Shown here: positions 15,513 through 24,770 of the stretch, piece by piece
How positions within the stretch are numbered: the stretch's first letter is position 1
Layout of the letters: each line of letters begins with the position of its first letter
Source of the DNA: Nitrospira sp.
GTDB lineage: Bacteria > Nitrospirota > Nitrospiria > Nitrospirales > Nitrospiraceae
Length of the DNA stretch: 64,000 bases
Direction of reading: 5' to 3'
Assembly: GCA_005116895.1 (NCBI GenBank)
Contig: SWDO01000015.1
Location: forward strand, 50,481-114,480
Program-made: the position numbers and the translations under genes
The notes under the pieces: generated by a model
The model's database searches: none
What the model saw: the letters and a program-made list of their open reading frames with translations, nothing else
Told to the model about the DNA's origin: nothing

Positions 15513-17609
15513 ATGACAACGGCAATAGAACCGATAGAACGACCTCAGTTCATCAAGCATCCAGACATCGTCATCTCCGTCGGGGTGGTGGCCATCCTCA
15601 TGGTGATGCTGTTGCCGTTGCCTCGATTTGTGCTCGATCTGTTGTTGAGTTTCGATATCACCTTGTCGGTGATTATCTTGCTTGTCGGGCTTCAAGTACG
15701 GCGTCCAATCGAGTTCTCAGTGTTTCCATCCATCCTGTTAGTGATCACGCTGTTCAGACTGTCCCTTAACATTGCGTCCACGCGGCTTATTCTGTTGCAT
15801 GGCAACGAAGGGGCAGGGGCGGCCGGCGAGGTGATTCGGGCGTTCGGAAACTTTATCGTCGGGGGGAACTATACGGTCGGTCTGGTCGTATTCTCCATTC
15901 TCGTGATCATTAATTTTGTCGTGGTGACGAAGGGTGCCGGACGTGTCGCCGAGGTGGCTGCCCGCTTTACATTGGATGCCATGCCCGGCAAGCAGATGAG
16001 TATCGATGCGGATTTGAATGCCGGTGTGATCAGTGAGGCGGACGCACGCCGCCGTCGCCGAGAAATTGCGCAAGAGGCGGATTTTTACGGCTCGATGGAC
16101 GGAGCGAGCAAGTTTGTTCGAGGCGATGCCATCGCAGCCGTCATTATCGTCTTCGTCAACATCATCGGTGGATTGGCGATCGGGATTCTGCAACAGGGCA
16201 TGAGTCCGGGACTGGCGGCCCAAACCTATACCGTGCTGACGGTTGGTGAGGGATTGGTGGCGCAGATCCCTGCCCTGATCGTGTCGACTGCTGCGGGTAT
16301 CGTGGTGACTCGCGCCGCTTCGGAAATGGATTTAGGTGGGGAGATGACGCGACAACTGTTGACCTCCCCCAAACCGGTGGGCATGGCTGCTGGTATTCTT
16401 CTCGCGCTTGGATTGGTGCCAGGGCTTCCGCATGTGGCGTTCTTAGCGTTAGGGAGCGCCCTGGCCTGGGTCGCCTATCACCTCCATCAGCGCGAGCAGG
16501 TTCAAGCAGTTCCCACACCCACTCCCAGCATGCCCAAGACCGAGGAAGGTCAGACCCGAGTGATCCCGCTCGATCTTATGGAAGTGCAGGTCGGGTATGG
16601 TTTGATCGGTCTTGTCGAGGGAACGCAAGGCACCGCATTGCTCGACCGGATCAAAGCGCTCCGGCGGCAATTTGCGGAATCGATGGGCTTTGTCGTCCCT
16701 CCCATTCATATACGTGACAATCTCCAGCTGCGTCCGAACGAATACGCCATCATGTTGAAGGGCGTGGAGGTGGCCAAGGCTGACGTCTTGCCTGGGCATC
16801 TGTTAGCGATTGATCCAGGGACTGGTCAACGAGGCTTGGTGCAGGGCATTGCAACCAAGGAACCTGCATTTGGGTTGCCGGCACTCTGGGTGCCTGAAGA
16901 TGCCAGGGAACAGGCTCAAATGGCGGGGTATACCGTGGTGGATGCGGGCTCGGCAATCGCAACACATCTCTCCGAGTTGATCAAGCGCCATGGCTCTGAA
17001 CTGTTGGGACGGCAGGAGGTGCAAACGCTTTTGGATGAAGTGGGAAAATCGCATCCGAAGTTGGTGGAGGAGCTTATTCCCACGCTGGTGCCGCTCGGAA
17101 CAGTCGTCAGGGTTCTCGGAAACTTACTCAAGGAGGGCATTCCGATTCGAGATCTCCGGTCGATCCTTGAGGCAATTTCTGATCATGCCACCACCACCAA
17201 GGATGCAGAAGTCCTGACAGAGTATGCACGGCAGGCGCTGGCTCGGACCATCACCAAACAGTATCTAGCACCTGACGGTAGTCTGCAGGTCATTACCCTG
17301 GATCCGCGACTAGACCGGTCGTTGGCCGAACAAGCCGTGGCATTGCCGCCTGGGGCCATGTTGAACCTTGACCCCACGCTCTCTCACAAGCTGTTGACTG
17401 GTCTCAAACAGGCCGCCGAACGGGTTGCGGCTCGTGGACAGCAGCCGATCGTGCTCTGTTCGCAGGTTGTTCGCCGCCATCTCCGTCGACACAGCGATCG
17501 TCAGTTGCATGCCGTTCCCGTCATGGGACTCAACGAAGTGGACTCTTTTGTCCGCCTGCAGTCGTTAGATACGGTACGGATCGACTTCGAATTGGCACAG
17601 CCATCATAA
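15513..17609 (+). CDS. flhA: Flagellar export protein FlhA
   Basis: FlhA (698 residues, family length) is the large membrane component of the export apparatus, forming a nonameric ring that docks chaperone-substrate complexes. Eight membrane helices span about 20-325. The conserved FHIPEP-type loop is seen (ADLNAGVISEADARRRR, near 165-190). The cytoplasmic domain spans about 345-695. flhF starts eight bases after the stop. Confidence 0.97.
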   Translation: MTTAIEPIERPQFIKHPDIVISVGVVAILMVMLLPLPRFVLDLLLSFDITLSVIILLVGLQVRRPIEFSVFPSILLVITLFRLSLNIASTRLILLHGNEGAGAAGEVIRAFGNFIVGGNYTVGLVVFSILVIINFVVVTKGAGRVAEVAARFTLDAMPGKQMSIDADLNAGVISEADARRRRREIAQEADFYGSMDGASKFVRGDAIAAVIIVFVNIIGGLAIGILQQGMSPGLAAQTYTVLTVGEGLVAQIPALIVSTAAGIVVTRAASEMDLGGEMTRQLLTSPKPVGMAAGILLALGLVPGLPHVAFLALGSALAWVAYHLHQREQVQAVPTPTPSMPKTEEGQTRVIPLDLMEVQVGYGLIGLVEGTQGTALLDRIKALRRQFAESMGFVVPPIHIRDNLQLRPNEYAIMLKGVEVAKADVLPGHLLAIDPGTGQRGLVQGIATKEPAFGLPALWVPEDAREQAQMAGYTVVDAGSAIATHLSELIKRHGSELLGRQEVQTLLDEVGKSHPKLVEELIPTLVPLGTVVRVLGNLLKEGIPIRDLRSILEAISDHATTTKDAEVLTEYARQALARTITKQYLAPDGSLQVITLDPRLDRSLAEQAVALPPGAMLNLDPTLSHKLLTGLKQAAERVAARGQQPIVLCSQVVRRHLRRHSDRQLHAVPVMGLNEVDSFVRLQSLDTVRIDFELAQPS

Positions 17610-17617
17610 GGTAAGCC

Positions 17618-18952
17618 ATGAAGGTCAAAACATTTCACGCACTCACCATGCAGGATGCCATGCGCGCCATCAAGGAAGAACTGGGGCCGGATGCCATTAT
17701 CTTGTCCGCGAAAGAGGTGCGTGAGGGCGGGCGAGTCGTACAGGCATTCAATCGACCGGTCCTGGAAGTGATGGCCGCATCCGATCAAGACGTCCCACGG
17801 TCCTCTCAGGCGGCAGACAAAGTATCACATGGTGCCGCACCTGGGAGACCGTCTCATGAAAAGTTGGAAGCCGCGCCGACTTTTCATGAGACCCTGCACG
17901 GAATGCTGAAGCCGAATGCTGAGGCGGCGACACCGTCCGTCGGTCGGTCCGCCTCGTCGAAGCCATCTCGAGTGCAGGTGAAGCCGAATCGCCGCCGACA
18001 TTTCCGCACCGTCGTGAACGAATTGGGTCGCCTATTGGAGGATTTGTCGCGGGAAAATATCCGGTCAATTGAAAGTCAACCGGTGCCGATGCTGGCCTGG
18101 TTGCGTCGCTCGCTGATCGAGCAGGGAATGAATGTTTCCACCGTGGATTTGCTGGTGAATGAGGTGTGCAAGACGGAACAAGTGTCCGGTCCATACGATG
18201 ATGAATCGATTCGGCTGGCGCTACAGCGTGAGATCTCAACTCGGGTGCGAACAAGCGAGCCGCTCCATAATGGACAAGGATCTCCCTCAATCGGTCTTCT
18301 GATCGGACCCAGTGGAGCCGGAAAGACCGCGGCTGTGGCCAAGCTGGCTTCCTATTATCGTCTCGAGCAGGGGAGATCCGTTGCGCTCATTACCTTTGAT
18401 ACATATCGGGACACTGCGGTGGAGCAGCTGCGTCGGTATGCCAAGGTCGTGGGCGTGCCGTTTGCTTGCGCCGTGTCGGCTCGACAGGTTCATCAAGGGC
18501 TCCGTCGTCATACGCGTGTAGATCTTGTACTGATCGACATGCCTGGGATCGGACCAGGAGACCTGGCATTGGCGAAAGAACTTCGACAACTGCTTCCACA
18601 GGGGGCCATCACAACTCATCTGGTCCTTCCGGCTTCCACCAGGGAGCAGGAGCTTTGTCGGATCACGAGACGCCTCAGTGATCTACCCCAGCTGCGTCTT
18701 CTGTTCACGAAACTCGACGAGACGGAATCGTTTGGCACCATCTTTGAAGTCGCGCATCAAACCGGGGTGCCGCTTTCCTATTGGAGCATTGGACGGCGAG
18801 TTCCCGGCGATATCGAGGTTGCCTCATCGGAACGTTTGGCGGCGTTGTTGACTGCGGAACGCTCGGCCAATTCTCAAGTGCTTGTCAATCGGGTCGGTCA
18901 ATCATTGGGCGCAATTCCTGCATTAGTGGAAGCGGCAGTTCACCACGGATAA
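17618..18952 (+). CDS. flhF: Flagellar placement GTPase FlhF
   Basis: FlhF (444 residues) is an SRP-family GTPase that sets the site of polar flagella. The N-terminal segment MKVKTFHALTMQDAMRAIKE and EELGPDAIILS are typical. The linker (70-140) is variable. The NG domain (about 140-440) has G1 GPSGAGKT near 227, DTYR near 260, a G3 loop written DMPGIGPGD near 306 instead of the common DTAGR or DTVG, and G4 TKLDE near 366. GTP binding is likely; the G3 change could alter hydrolysis or activation by FlhG. Order flhA-flhF-flhG-fliA is that of polar flagellates. Confidence 0.95.
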   Translation: MKVKTFHALTMQDAMRAIKEELGPDAIILSAKEVREGGRVVQAFNRPVLEVMAASDQDVPRSSQAADKVSHGAAPGRPSHEKLEAAPTFHETLHGMLKPNAEAATPSVGRSASSKPSRVQVKPNRRRHFRTVVNELGRLLEDLSRENIRSIESQPVPMLAWLRRSLIEQGMNVSTVDLLVNEVCKTEQVSGPYDDESIRLALQREISTRVRTSEPLHNGQGSPSIGLLIGPSGAGKTAAVAKLASYYRLEQGRSVALITFDTYRDTAVEQLRRYAKVVGVPFACAVSARQVHQGLRRHTRVDLVLIDMPGIGPGDLALAKELRQLLPQGAITTHLVLPASTREQELCRITRRLSDLPQLRLLFTKLDETESFGTIFEVAHQTGVPLSYWSIGRRVPGDIEVASSERLAALLTAERSANSQVLVNRVGQSLGAIPALVEAAVHHG

Positions 18953-18971
18953 TCTGGTTGGAGGTCTCGCT

Positions 18972-19841
18972 ATGCCGTTTGGAACAAGAAGGTCTGTCCT
19001 TATGTCGGAGGATCTGAGTCGTGGAGATGGTTCATCCACTCGCGTCATCGCGGTATCCAGCGGCAAGGGAGGAGTCGGAAAGTCTAATGTCGTTGCGAAC
19101 CTTGCGGTTGCGCTCACGAAGGTTGGGAAACGGGTGCTGATTTTGGATGCCGACCTCGGTTTAGGTAATCTCGATGTCCTCCTGGGGCTCGTTCCGCAGC
19201 ATACGATCGAAGACGTTTTGAGAGGCACCCATACGCTTGATGAGATCGTGCTCAGCGGCCCAGCGGGCATCCATGTGCTTCCGGCCAGTTCCGGTGTTGC
19301 CCATCTGACGGCGCTGACAGAAGCCCAACAGGTGATGATCCAGGAACAGTTGGCCCAGCTCACGTCAGAGATGGACGTGCTCTTGATCGATACCGGGGCG
19401 GGCATCTCGCCGAACGTCACCTTTTTTGCCTCGGCGGCAGATGAGACGATCATCGTCGTCTCGCCGGAGCCGACATCGCTCACGGATGCCTATGCACTGA
19501 TCAAAGTCTTGGCCCGGCAGTATCGAGAACGCCGTTTCAAAGTACTGGTGAATCAGGCGAAGAGCCCCCGTGAAGCGGCTGAAGTGTTCGGGAAGTTGGA
19601 TGTGGCGGTGGATCATTTTCTTCATGTGGCCGTCGAATTAGTCGGGGCGATCCCTTATGACGACTATGTGCATTTGGCCGTCATGCAGCAGAAGGCGCTC
19701 TGTGAGTTATTCCCAGAGGCGCCAGCAGCCCAAGCATTCAGGAGGTTGGCACATCAGGTGATTCAGTGGCCGAGGCCTGGTCTCCCCAAAAGTTCCGTAC
19801 AGCTTGTTTGGCAACGAGCGGTGACGCCGACCAGTAACTGA
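18972..19841 (+). CDS. flhG: MinD-like flagellar number regulator FlhG (FleN)
   Basis: FlhG (289 residues) is a MinD-family ATPase that limits flagellar number and activates FlhF GTPase in relatives. The deviant Walker A is clear (SSGKGGVGKSNVVANLAVAL, about 28-47), and the switch II stretch is LLIDTGAGISPNV (near 137). The N-terminal extension before the Walker motif could hold the FlhF-activating region. ATG 18972 has a GGAGG site upstream; ATG 19002 is an alternative. A second MinD-like ATPase lies at 54729-55628. Confidence 0.93.
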   Translation: MPFGTRRSVLMSEDLSRGDGSSTRVIAVSSGKGGVGKSNVVANLAVALTKVGKRVLILDADLGLGNLDVLLGLVPQHTIEDVLRGTHTLDEIVLSGPAGIHVLPASSGVAHLTALTEAQQVMIQEQLAQLTSEMDVLLIDTGAGISPNVTFFASAADETIIVVSPEPTSLTDAYALIKVLARQYRERRFKVLVNQAKSPREAAEVFGKLDVAVDHFLHVAVELVGAIPYDDYVHLAVMQQKALCELFPEAPAAQAFRRLAHQVIQWPRPGLPKSSVQLVWQRAVTPTSN

Positions 19842-19865
19842 CCAACGATCGGACATGAAAAGATC

Positions 19866-20615
19866 ATGAGCAAGACTGCGTTACCACACGAGCGAAAATC
19901 ATTTGCGGCCCAGGGAGCTAGACGCGAAGAGCTGATCAGGGAGTTTGCCCATGTTATTCGCGCGATGGCCCATCGGCTAGCCTTCCGCCTTCCAGCGTAC
20001 CTCGACGCGGAGGATCTGATTTCGGTTGGCACCATTGGACTCATGGATGCCATGGATAAGTATGATCCCACGCGAGAAGCGAAGTTTAAGACCTATGCGG
20101 AGTTCAGAATTCGTGGCGCCATGCTCGATGAGATTCGATCGATGGATTGGATTCCGAGGTCGGTTCATGAACGCATCGGCTTGCTCCAAAAGACGCACAC
20201 GATGCTGATGAGCCGATTGGGTCGACCGCCCCATGATGAAGAGGTGGCAACAGAACTGAAGATGTCCTTGGAAGAGCTGGATGATTTCATTACACGGGCC
20301 AGAGGGGCGGTGATGATCAGTGTGGACGATTTAGGACTTCATGAACCAGATGGGCATAAAGTGGTCAAGATGTTGGCCGATACACACACGCCGGATCCCC
20401 TGTCTTCATTGGTCAACGAGCGTGAACGTGAAGTGATTGCTGACGCTATCCACAAGTTGCCGGAAAAAGAGCGCCTCGTTCTGACCTTGTATTACTACGA
20501 AGAGCTTACGATGAAGGAAATCGGAGAGTTGCTAAAGGTCACTGAATCACGGGTTTGCCAAATCCATACTAAGGCTATCATTCAGCTCAAGGCATACTTG
20601 CATACACCGAGTTGA
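19866..20615 (+). CDS. fliA: Flagellar sigma factor FliA (sigma28)
   Basis: FliA (249 residues) directs transcription of late flagellar genes. Region 2 is seen at about 20-95 (DAEDLISVGTIGLMDAMDKY, FKTYAEFRIRGAMLDEIRSM), region 3 near 110-150, and region 4 with its HTH at about 195-240 (YYYEELTMKEIGELLKVTES). It closes the fliL block, so it is likely made under the sigma54-type promoter. Its anti-sigma factor flgM lies at 26405, and matching promoter boxes are listed below. Confidence 0.97.
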   Translation: MSKTALPHERKSFAAQGARREELIREFAHVIRAMAHRLAFRLPAYLDAEDLISVGTIGLMDAMDKYDPTREAKFKTYAEFRIRGAMLDEIRSMDWIPRSVHERIGLLQKTHTMLMSRLGRPPHDEEVATELKMSLEELDDFITRARGAVMISVDDLGLHEPDGHKVVKMLADTHTPDPLSSLVNEREREVIADAIHKLPEKERLVLTLYYYEELTMKEIGELLKVTESRVCQIHTKAIIQLKAYLHTPS

Positions 20616-21220
20616 TTCTCTCGGTCGACGACTCAGTTTGGTGCTCGATTGTCCGCGCGGTGAGGCTATTCGCGATAGTCCGCGATGGCTCGGCTTCAGT
20701 TCTGAGTCCTAGAACCCCGTACCACTCTAGACGAGATCTCGATTAGCGCCTGGTATAGCCAGCTCCTCAATCAGCACTTACGATCATGCACATAAAGGTC
20801 TCACATCGTACGTTCCCACGATCGAGGCAGCGATCTTTAGCATGGTGGTGTGCCTTAGCAACGGTGTGTGGCAGAAGCATGGTGTGGATGGGGACGACAC
20901 TGGCCGATTCTGGGAGCCTGGCCGAGGTCTTCGCGAATGGTCGAGTAAACGAAGCGGGGCACACACGAATCATGGCTGCTCTCCACTGCCATGGTTGATG
21001 CGACCCGCCGTATGTCCTTTTCCTACAGTGTCCGGTCGGCATGAGGCGTCCCTCACCGGTCACCGCTAGGAATAATTTTCACCACAGTGGGTAGAATTCA
21101 ACCTCGCAGTATGGCGGGGCGATCCCATACCACCCTGTTGCACCACAGTGGAAGTCAGTTCATGCCTGCATTTGGCTGAGTTCGCGTTCGATATACAGTA
21201 ATCTCTGTTCGGAACGAAAC
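20616..21220. other. Gap between fliA and flgF with possible gene remnant and regulatory repeats
   Basis: About 600 bases with no complete gene. A 70-codon frame at 20786-20998 reads like a signal peptide followed by TLADSGSLAEVFANGRV, reminiscent of the N-terminus of OprD-like porins, then stops; it may be a remnant. Two copies of CACCACAGTGG (21080-21090 and 21141-21151) lie about 70-140 bases before the sigma54-type box. Confidence 0.35.
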
Positions 21221-21236
21221 TGGCATAAGGGTTGCT
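21221..21236 (+). promoter_or_regulatory. Sigma54-type promoter of the flgF-flgJ block
   Basis: TGGCATAAGGGTTGCT matches the RpoN consensus TGGCAC-N5-TTGC with exact spacing. It lies 30 bases before the flgF start. Two CACCACAGTGG copies upstream are at a distance suited to an enhancer-binding activator, but are not present before fliL. Confidence 0.75.
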
Positions 21237-21265
21237 GTCTCTCGAAGGCAAAAGGAGTCGGCAAT

Positions 21266-22036
21266 ATGAATCGAGGTATCTATTCCATCTTGTCTGGAGC
21301 ACTCGCCCATGAACGGCGCATGCAAGTGTTTGCGAACAATATGGCCAATGTAAATACCGCTGGGTTCAAGCAGGATGAGCAGGCCTTTAAAGCCATACTC
21401 CCACGGTACCATGCGGTCGCTCCCACTGGTGGCCGAACTGTGGGATTGGCCCAACAGATCATGGCCAGACCACTCGGACCATCTGAGCGCGCGTTTGTCG
21501 CACCACATCAGATCAAGACCACATTTGAGCCCGGTCGCATTCGATTGACCGGAAATCCGCTGGACGTCGCCATTCAAGGACAAGGGTTTTTTGAGGTACA
21601 GACGCCGCAAGGGTCTCGATACACCCGCAACGGCATGCTGTCGCTGGATAATCAACGTCGATTGGTAACAGGACTTGGCTATCCCGTGATGGGGACGAGG
21701 GGTGAGATCAAGATTCCTCCCGGGAAATTGGAGATTACGACACAGGGAGACATCAAAGTCGATGACAAGCCTGTCGCGACAATCAAAATTATGGAATTTG
21801 CGGATGAAGACATGCCGCAGAAGTCGTCGGAAGGACTGTTCTTCTCGGAAAAAGGCACGGTGAGCAAAAATCCACAGATTCAGGTTGGGCACATCGAAGA
21901 GTCCAATGTCAATTCCATTGGCGAGATGGTGAAGATGCTTGAGGGTATGCGCAACTATGAATCAACACAAAAGCTGATTCAATCGCTTGATCGTATGACC
22001 GAGGTCACGATTCAAGATGTCGGACGAGTGCTGTAG
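21266..22036 (+). CDS. flgF: Flagellar basal-body rod protein FlgF
   Basis: A 256-residue rod/hook-family protein: N-terminal motif SGALAHERRMQVFANNMANV and C-terminal motif SNVNSIGEMVKMLEGMRNYE, the two helices that pack in the axial core. The middle DVAIQGQGFFEVQTPQGSRY is shared by FlgF and FlgG. First of the flgF-flgG pair, so FlgF (proximal rod) is the likely name. AAAGGAG precedes ATG. Confidence 0.92.
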   Translation: MNRGIYSILSGALAHERRMQVFANNMANVNTAGFKQDEQAFKAILPRYHAVAPTGGRTVGLAQQIMARPLGPSERAFVAPHQIKTTFEPGRIRLTGNPLDVAIQGQGFFEVQTPQGSRYTRNGMLSLDNQRRLVTGLGYPVMGTRGEIKIPPGKLEITTQGDIKVDDKPVATIKIMEFADEDMPQKSSEGLFFSEKGTVSKNPQIQVGHIEESNVNSIGEMVKMLEGMRNYESTQKLIQSLDRMTEVTIQDVGRVL

Positions 22037-22043
22037 CGTCTGT

Positions 22044-22112
22044 TGCGAGTTTCATGTTTCGAGCGTGCGGTATTCTCACAACTGGAAACTCGAAACTTGT
22101 AACCAGAAACCG
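22044..22112. repeat. GTTTC/GAAAC inverted repeat, copy between flgF and flgG
   Basis: The left arm has GAGTTTCATGTTTCGAG; the right arm has CTGGAAACTCGAAACTTG and CCAGAAACC. The arms are complementary, so an RNA hairpin can form in the flgF-flgG message. See the finding on the repeat family. Confidence 0.75.
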
Positions 22113-22142
22113 GTGAAGTAATGATGACTGAGGAGGGGTGAG

Positions 22143-22934
22143 ATGATCAGAGCCATGTGGACCGCAGCGACCGGAATGACGGCTCAGCAGATCAACGTCG
22201 ACACGGTTGCTCATAACCTTGCCAACGTCAACACCAACTCGTTTAAACGCAGCCGAGCTGAGTTTGCGGACCTGCTGTATCAGATTCAACGACTCCCCGG
22301 TACCAGCGCCTCCAATGTCGGGGTCTTTCCAGTCGGCATCCAGGTCGGTGCAGGGGTGCGCCCAACGACTGTTGCGAAAGAATGGATTCAGGGGAATATG
22401 CGCCAGACGAATAACGAGACGGATCTGGCGATCGATGGAGCAGGGTTTTTCCAAGTCTCCCGTCCTGATGGGACGATCATGTATACCCGGAATGGATCGT
22501 TTAAACGTGACAATGTGGGCAATCTCGTGACCGGCGACGGGGATCTCCTCAATCCCGTGATTACAATCCCTTCCGGAGCGCTCAAGGTGGATATTGGGCA
22601 GGACGGTACGGTCTCGGTATTGCTGCCAGGTGTCACGCAGTCCTCACAAGTCGGGCAAATACAGCTGACACGGTTCGACAATCCTTCCGGCTTGGTGGCT
22701 ATGGGGAGCAATCTCTTTATTGATAGCTTTGCCTCTGGCCCTCCGACGCAGGGAACCGGCGGCTTCACCACCGGATTCGGGACGATCCAGCAGGGGTTCT
22801 TAGAGAGTTCGAATGTCAACCTCGCCGAAGAAATGGTCAATATGATCATCGCCCAGCGAAGTTACGAGATTAACTCCAAGACGATCCAGGCTTCCGACGA
22901 AATGATGGCCATTGCGAACAATCTCAGACGATAA
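22143..22934 (+). CDS. flgG: Flagellar distal rod protein FlgG
   Basis: FlgG (263 residues, typical 260-262) forms the distal rod. N-terminal MIRAMWTAATGMTAQQINVD, the rod signature HNLANVNTNSFKRSRAEFAD, and C-terminal SSNVNLAEEMVNMIIAQRSY are all canonical. AGGAGG lies upstream of ATG. flgA follows at 10 bases. Confidence 0.97.
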   Translation: MIRAMWTAATGMTAQQINVDTVAHNLANVNTNSFKRSRAEFADLLYQIQRLPGTSASNVGVFPVGIQVGAGVRPTTVAKEWIQGNMRQTNNETDLAIDGAGFFQVSRPDGTIMYTRNGSFKRDNVGNLVTGDGDLLNPVITIPSGALKVDIGQDGTVSVLLPGVTQSSQVGQIQLTRFDNPSGLVAMGSNLFIDSFASGPPTQGTGGFTTGFGTIQQGFLESSNVNLAEEMVNMIIAQRSYEINSKTIQASDEMMAIANNLRR

Positions 22935-22944
22935 GGAGCGGCTC

Positions 22945-23745
22945 ATGTCTAGGATTTGGCTGATCATGATCATGCTCCTTACATCTGTAGTCTTCGACGT
23001 GACGACGTCAGGTGCGGGGCCTAGTGGTGAGTCTCGGTCGATCTCGTCGGCGTCCCGAGGTCCGATTCATCGGGCGACCGACACCGTTGTGGAGCGAGTG
23101 GCTGTCAGTGAGGTCAGCCCTGATCTGATTCGGAAGGCCATTCAGAAACATCTGGAGAGTGAATGGGGGCACAAGGTTAAGACGGTACAGGTGACGGTAT
23201 TGGAGCCTGCGGATCCGGTGATGATTCCAGGCGGGACGGTCGAGTTGCAGGTCATTTCTAACTCGCTGGAAGAAGGTCTAGGACGGCGGAGGTTTCATGT
23301 GGAGGCGGTGGCAAACGGGAAATCTCGGAAAATGATCCAGGTCGTTGCCGATATTGCGGCGATGATCGACGCGGTTGTTGTCACCCGCTTTCTGAAGGCC
23401 GACGAACTGATTGATATGAGCGATCTCAAAACGGTCGGACTGCGGATTCAGCAGGTGAATCATCCCTTCATTACCGATCAGGGAGAGGTTATCGGAAAGA
23501 GCGCATCACGGCCTCTTCCGCCCGAGACACCACTACGCCCAGCCTTTGTGAAGCCTCCATTGGTGATCAAGAAGGGTGATCGAGTCCTCATCGAGGCACG
23601 GCGGGGAGGTCTGTCGATTCGGGCCAATGGCGTGACAAAAGCGAACGGACAAGTCGGACAGACTGTCATGGTCACCAATCTGGATTCAGGTCGGGAACTA
23701 AGAGCCAAAGTGGTGGCTCCAAGCCTTGTTGAGGTGGAGTTCTAG
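22945..23745 (+). CDS. flgA: P-ring assembly chaperone FlgA
   Basis: FlgA (266 residues) is the periplasmic chaperone for P-ring formation. The start at ATG 22945 has AAGGAG six bases upstream and gives a signal peptide (IWLIMIMLLTSVVFDVTTSG). The SAF-type C-terminal domain is clear (VVVTRFLKADELIDMSDLKT near 150; PLVIKKGDRVLIEARRGGLS near 205; ANGQVGQTVMVTNLDSGREL near 235). It precedes flgH and flgI, its functional partners. Confidence 0.93.
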   Translation: MSRIWLIMIMLLTSVVFDVTTSGAGPSGESRSISSASRGPIHRATDTVVERVAVSEVSPDLIRKAIQKHLESEWGHKVKTVQVTVLEPADPVMIPGGTVELQVISNSLEEGLGRRRFHVEAVANGKSRKMIQVVADIAAMIDAVVVTRFLKADELIDMSDLKTVGLRIQQVNHPFITDQGEVIGKSASRPLPPETPLRPAFVKPPLVIKKGDRVLIEARRGGLSIRANGVTKANGQVGQTVMVTNLDSGRELRAKVVAPSLVEVEF

Positions 23746-23752
23746 CTGAATC

Positions 23753-24469
23753 GTGCCAGAGAACATCATGCACTTTCACTGTAATCCGTCTTTTCATATG
23801 GCCGTACGTAGCCTGATCATCACCATCGCACTGCAAGGATGTTCAAGCCCGCCGAGCCCGTCGAGCAAGGTGACTGTGCCGCTGCTCCCTCCTCCAAGGA
23901 CGCTGGGCTCGCTCTGGCAGGAAGAAAACGGACGAGCCTATCTCTATGAGGACATGCGTGCCATGCGGATCGGGGATATTCTGACCGTGAAAATCTCCGA
24001 AGTTCATAAAGGGTCAAAGTCAGCCGATACGGCGGTTCAACGGGATTCGACGATTAAGAACGGCATGGTCGGCAGCGGTATGGGATATATCGGGCTTCCA
24101 GGGATCCGCTTCAGCGATGAAACGAAGCGTGGATTCGGAATCAATGCGAGCGCCAATAACAAGTTTGATGGGAAAGGTTCCACCAATCGTGAAGGCACAT
24201 TGACAGGGACCATCTCTGCGATCGTGACAGAGGTGCTTCCCAACGGGGATCTTCGTATCGAGGGGCGGCGTGAGGTCAGCGTCAACAGTGAAAAACAACT
24301 GATGACGATCGGTGGGATTGTCCGGCGTGTCGATGTGGATACCAAGAATACAGTGGCCTCAAGTGCCATTGCAGACGCTAAAATCGAATACTCAGGCCTG
24401 GGTGTGTTGGACGATGTGCAGCGACCCGGGTGGTTGATCCGTATTCTTAATTGGGTCTATCCGTTCTGA
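23753..24469 (+). CDS. flgH: Flagellar L-ring lipoprotein FlgH
   Basis: FlgH (238 residues) forms the outer-membrane L ring. A lipobox LQGC places the lipidated Cys at residue 30 counting from GTG 23753. The exact start is unsure: ATG 23798 would leave a short signal. Family segments SLWQEENGRAYLYEDMRAMR and IGGIVRRVDVDTKNTVASSA are present. It shows that the cell has an outer membrane. Confidence 0.94.
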   Translation: MPENIMHFHCNPSFHMAVRSLIITIALQGCSSPPSPSSKVTVPLLPPPRTLGSLWQEENGRAYLYEDMRAMRIGDILTVKISEVHKGSKSADTAVQRDSTIKNGMVGSGMGYIGLPGIRFSDETKRGFGINASANNKFDGKGSTNREGTLTGTISAIVTEVLPNGDLRIEGRREVSVNSEKQLMTIGGIVRRVDVDTKNTVASSAIADAKIEYSGLGVLDDVQRPGWLIRILNWVYPF

Positions 24470-24483
24470 GGAGAAGAGGAGCT

Positions 24484-24759
24484 ATGACGGTTCCGTCGAG
24501 ACGCAGATCGACTCCGAGAAGCATGCTCAAGCGACGTCCTTTGAATCTCCGTACGCTCCAAATGATGGTGCAGAGTGGGGTTGTCCGACGGGCTGATTTT
24601 GATCCTCCCACGTTTGGGAGCAGGACGCGATTTCATGCGTTTGATGATGCTGATCACGCCTCGGGGAAAGAAGTGGCTTCTGAGCAAGGATGGCTGTCGC
24701 GCATCATACTTGGTCCTCGGTTACAGGTCTCAGCTCCCAAACGTTCGTGGAGAGGATAG
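24484..24759 (+). CDS. Small basic protein of unknown function between flgH and flgI
   Basis: A 91-residue frame with a good ribosome site (GAGGAG, 6 bases before ATG 24484) fills the gap between flgH and flgI, ending 11 bases before the flgI start. The first 45 residues are strongly basic (RRRSTPRSMLKRRPLNLRTL), and no signal peptide is seen. I recognise no family. Position and spacing suggest a real operon member; the low similarity to anything known means it could also be a chance frame. Confidence 0.5.
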   Translation: MTVPSRRRSTPRSMLKRRPLNLRTLQMMVQSGVVRRADFDPPTFGSRTRFHAFDDADHASGKEVASEQGWLSRIILGPRLQVSAPKRSWRG

Positions 24760-24770
24760 GTGCCTCACAC

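Noticed and set aside
24690..24770. Longer FlgI start
   Set aside because: It would place 27 residues before a normal signal peptide and overlap the small gene.
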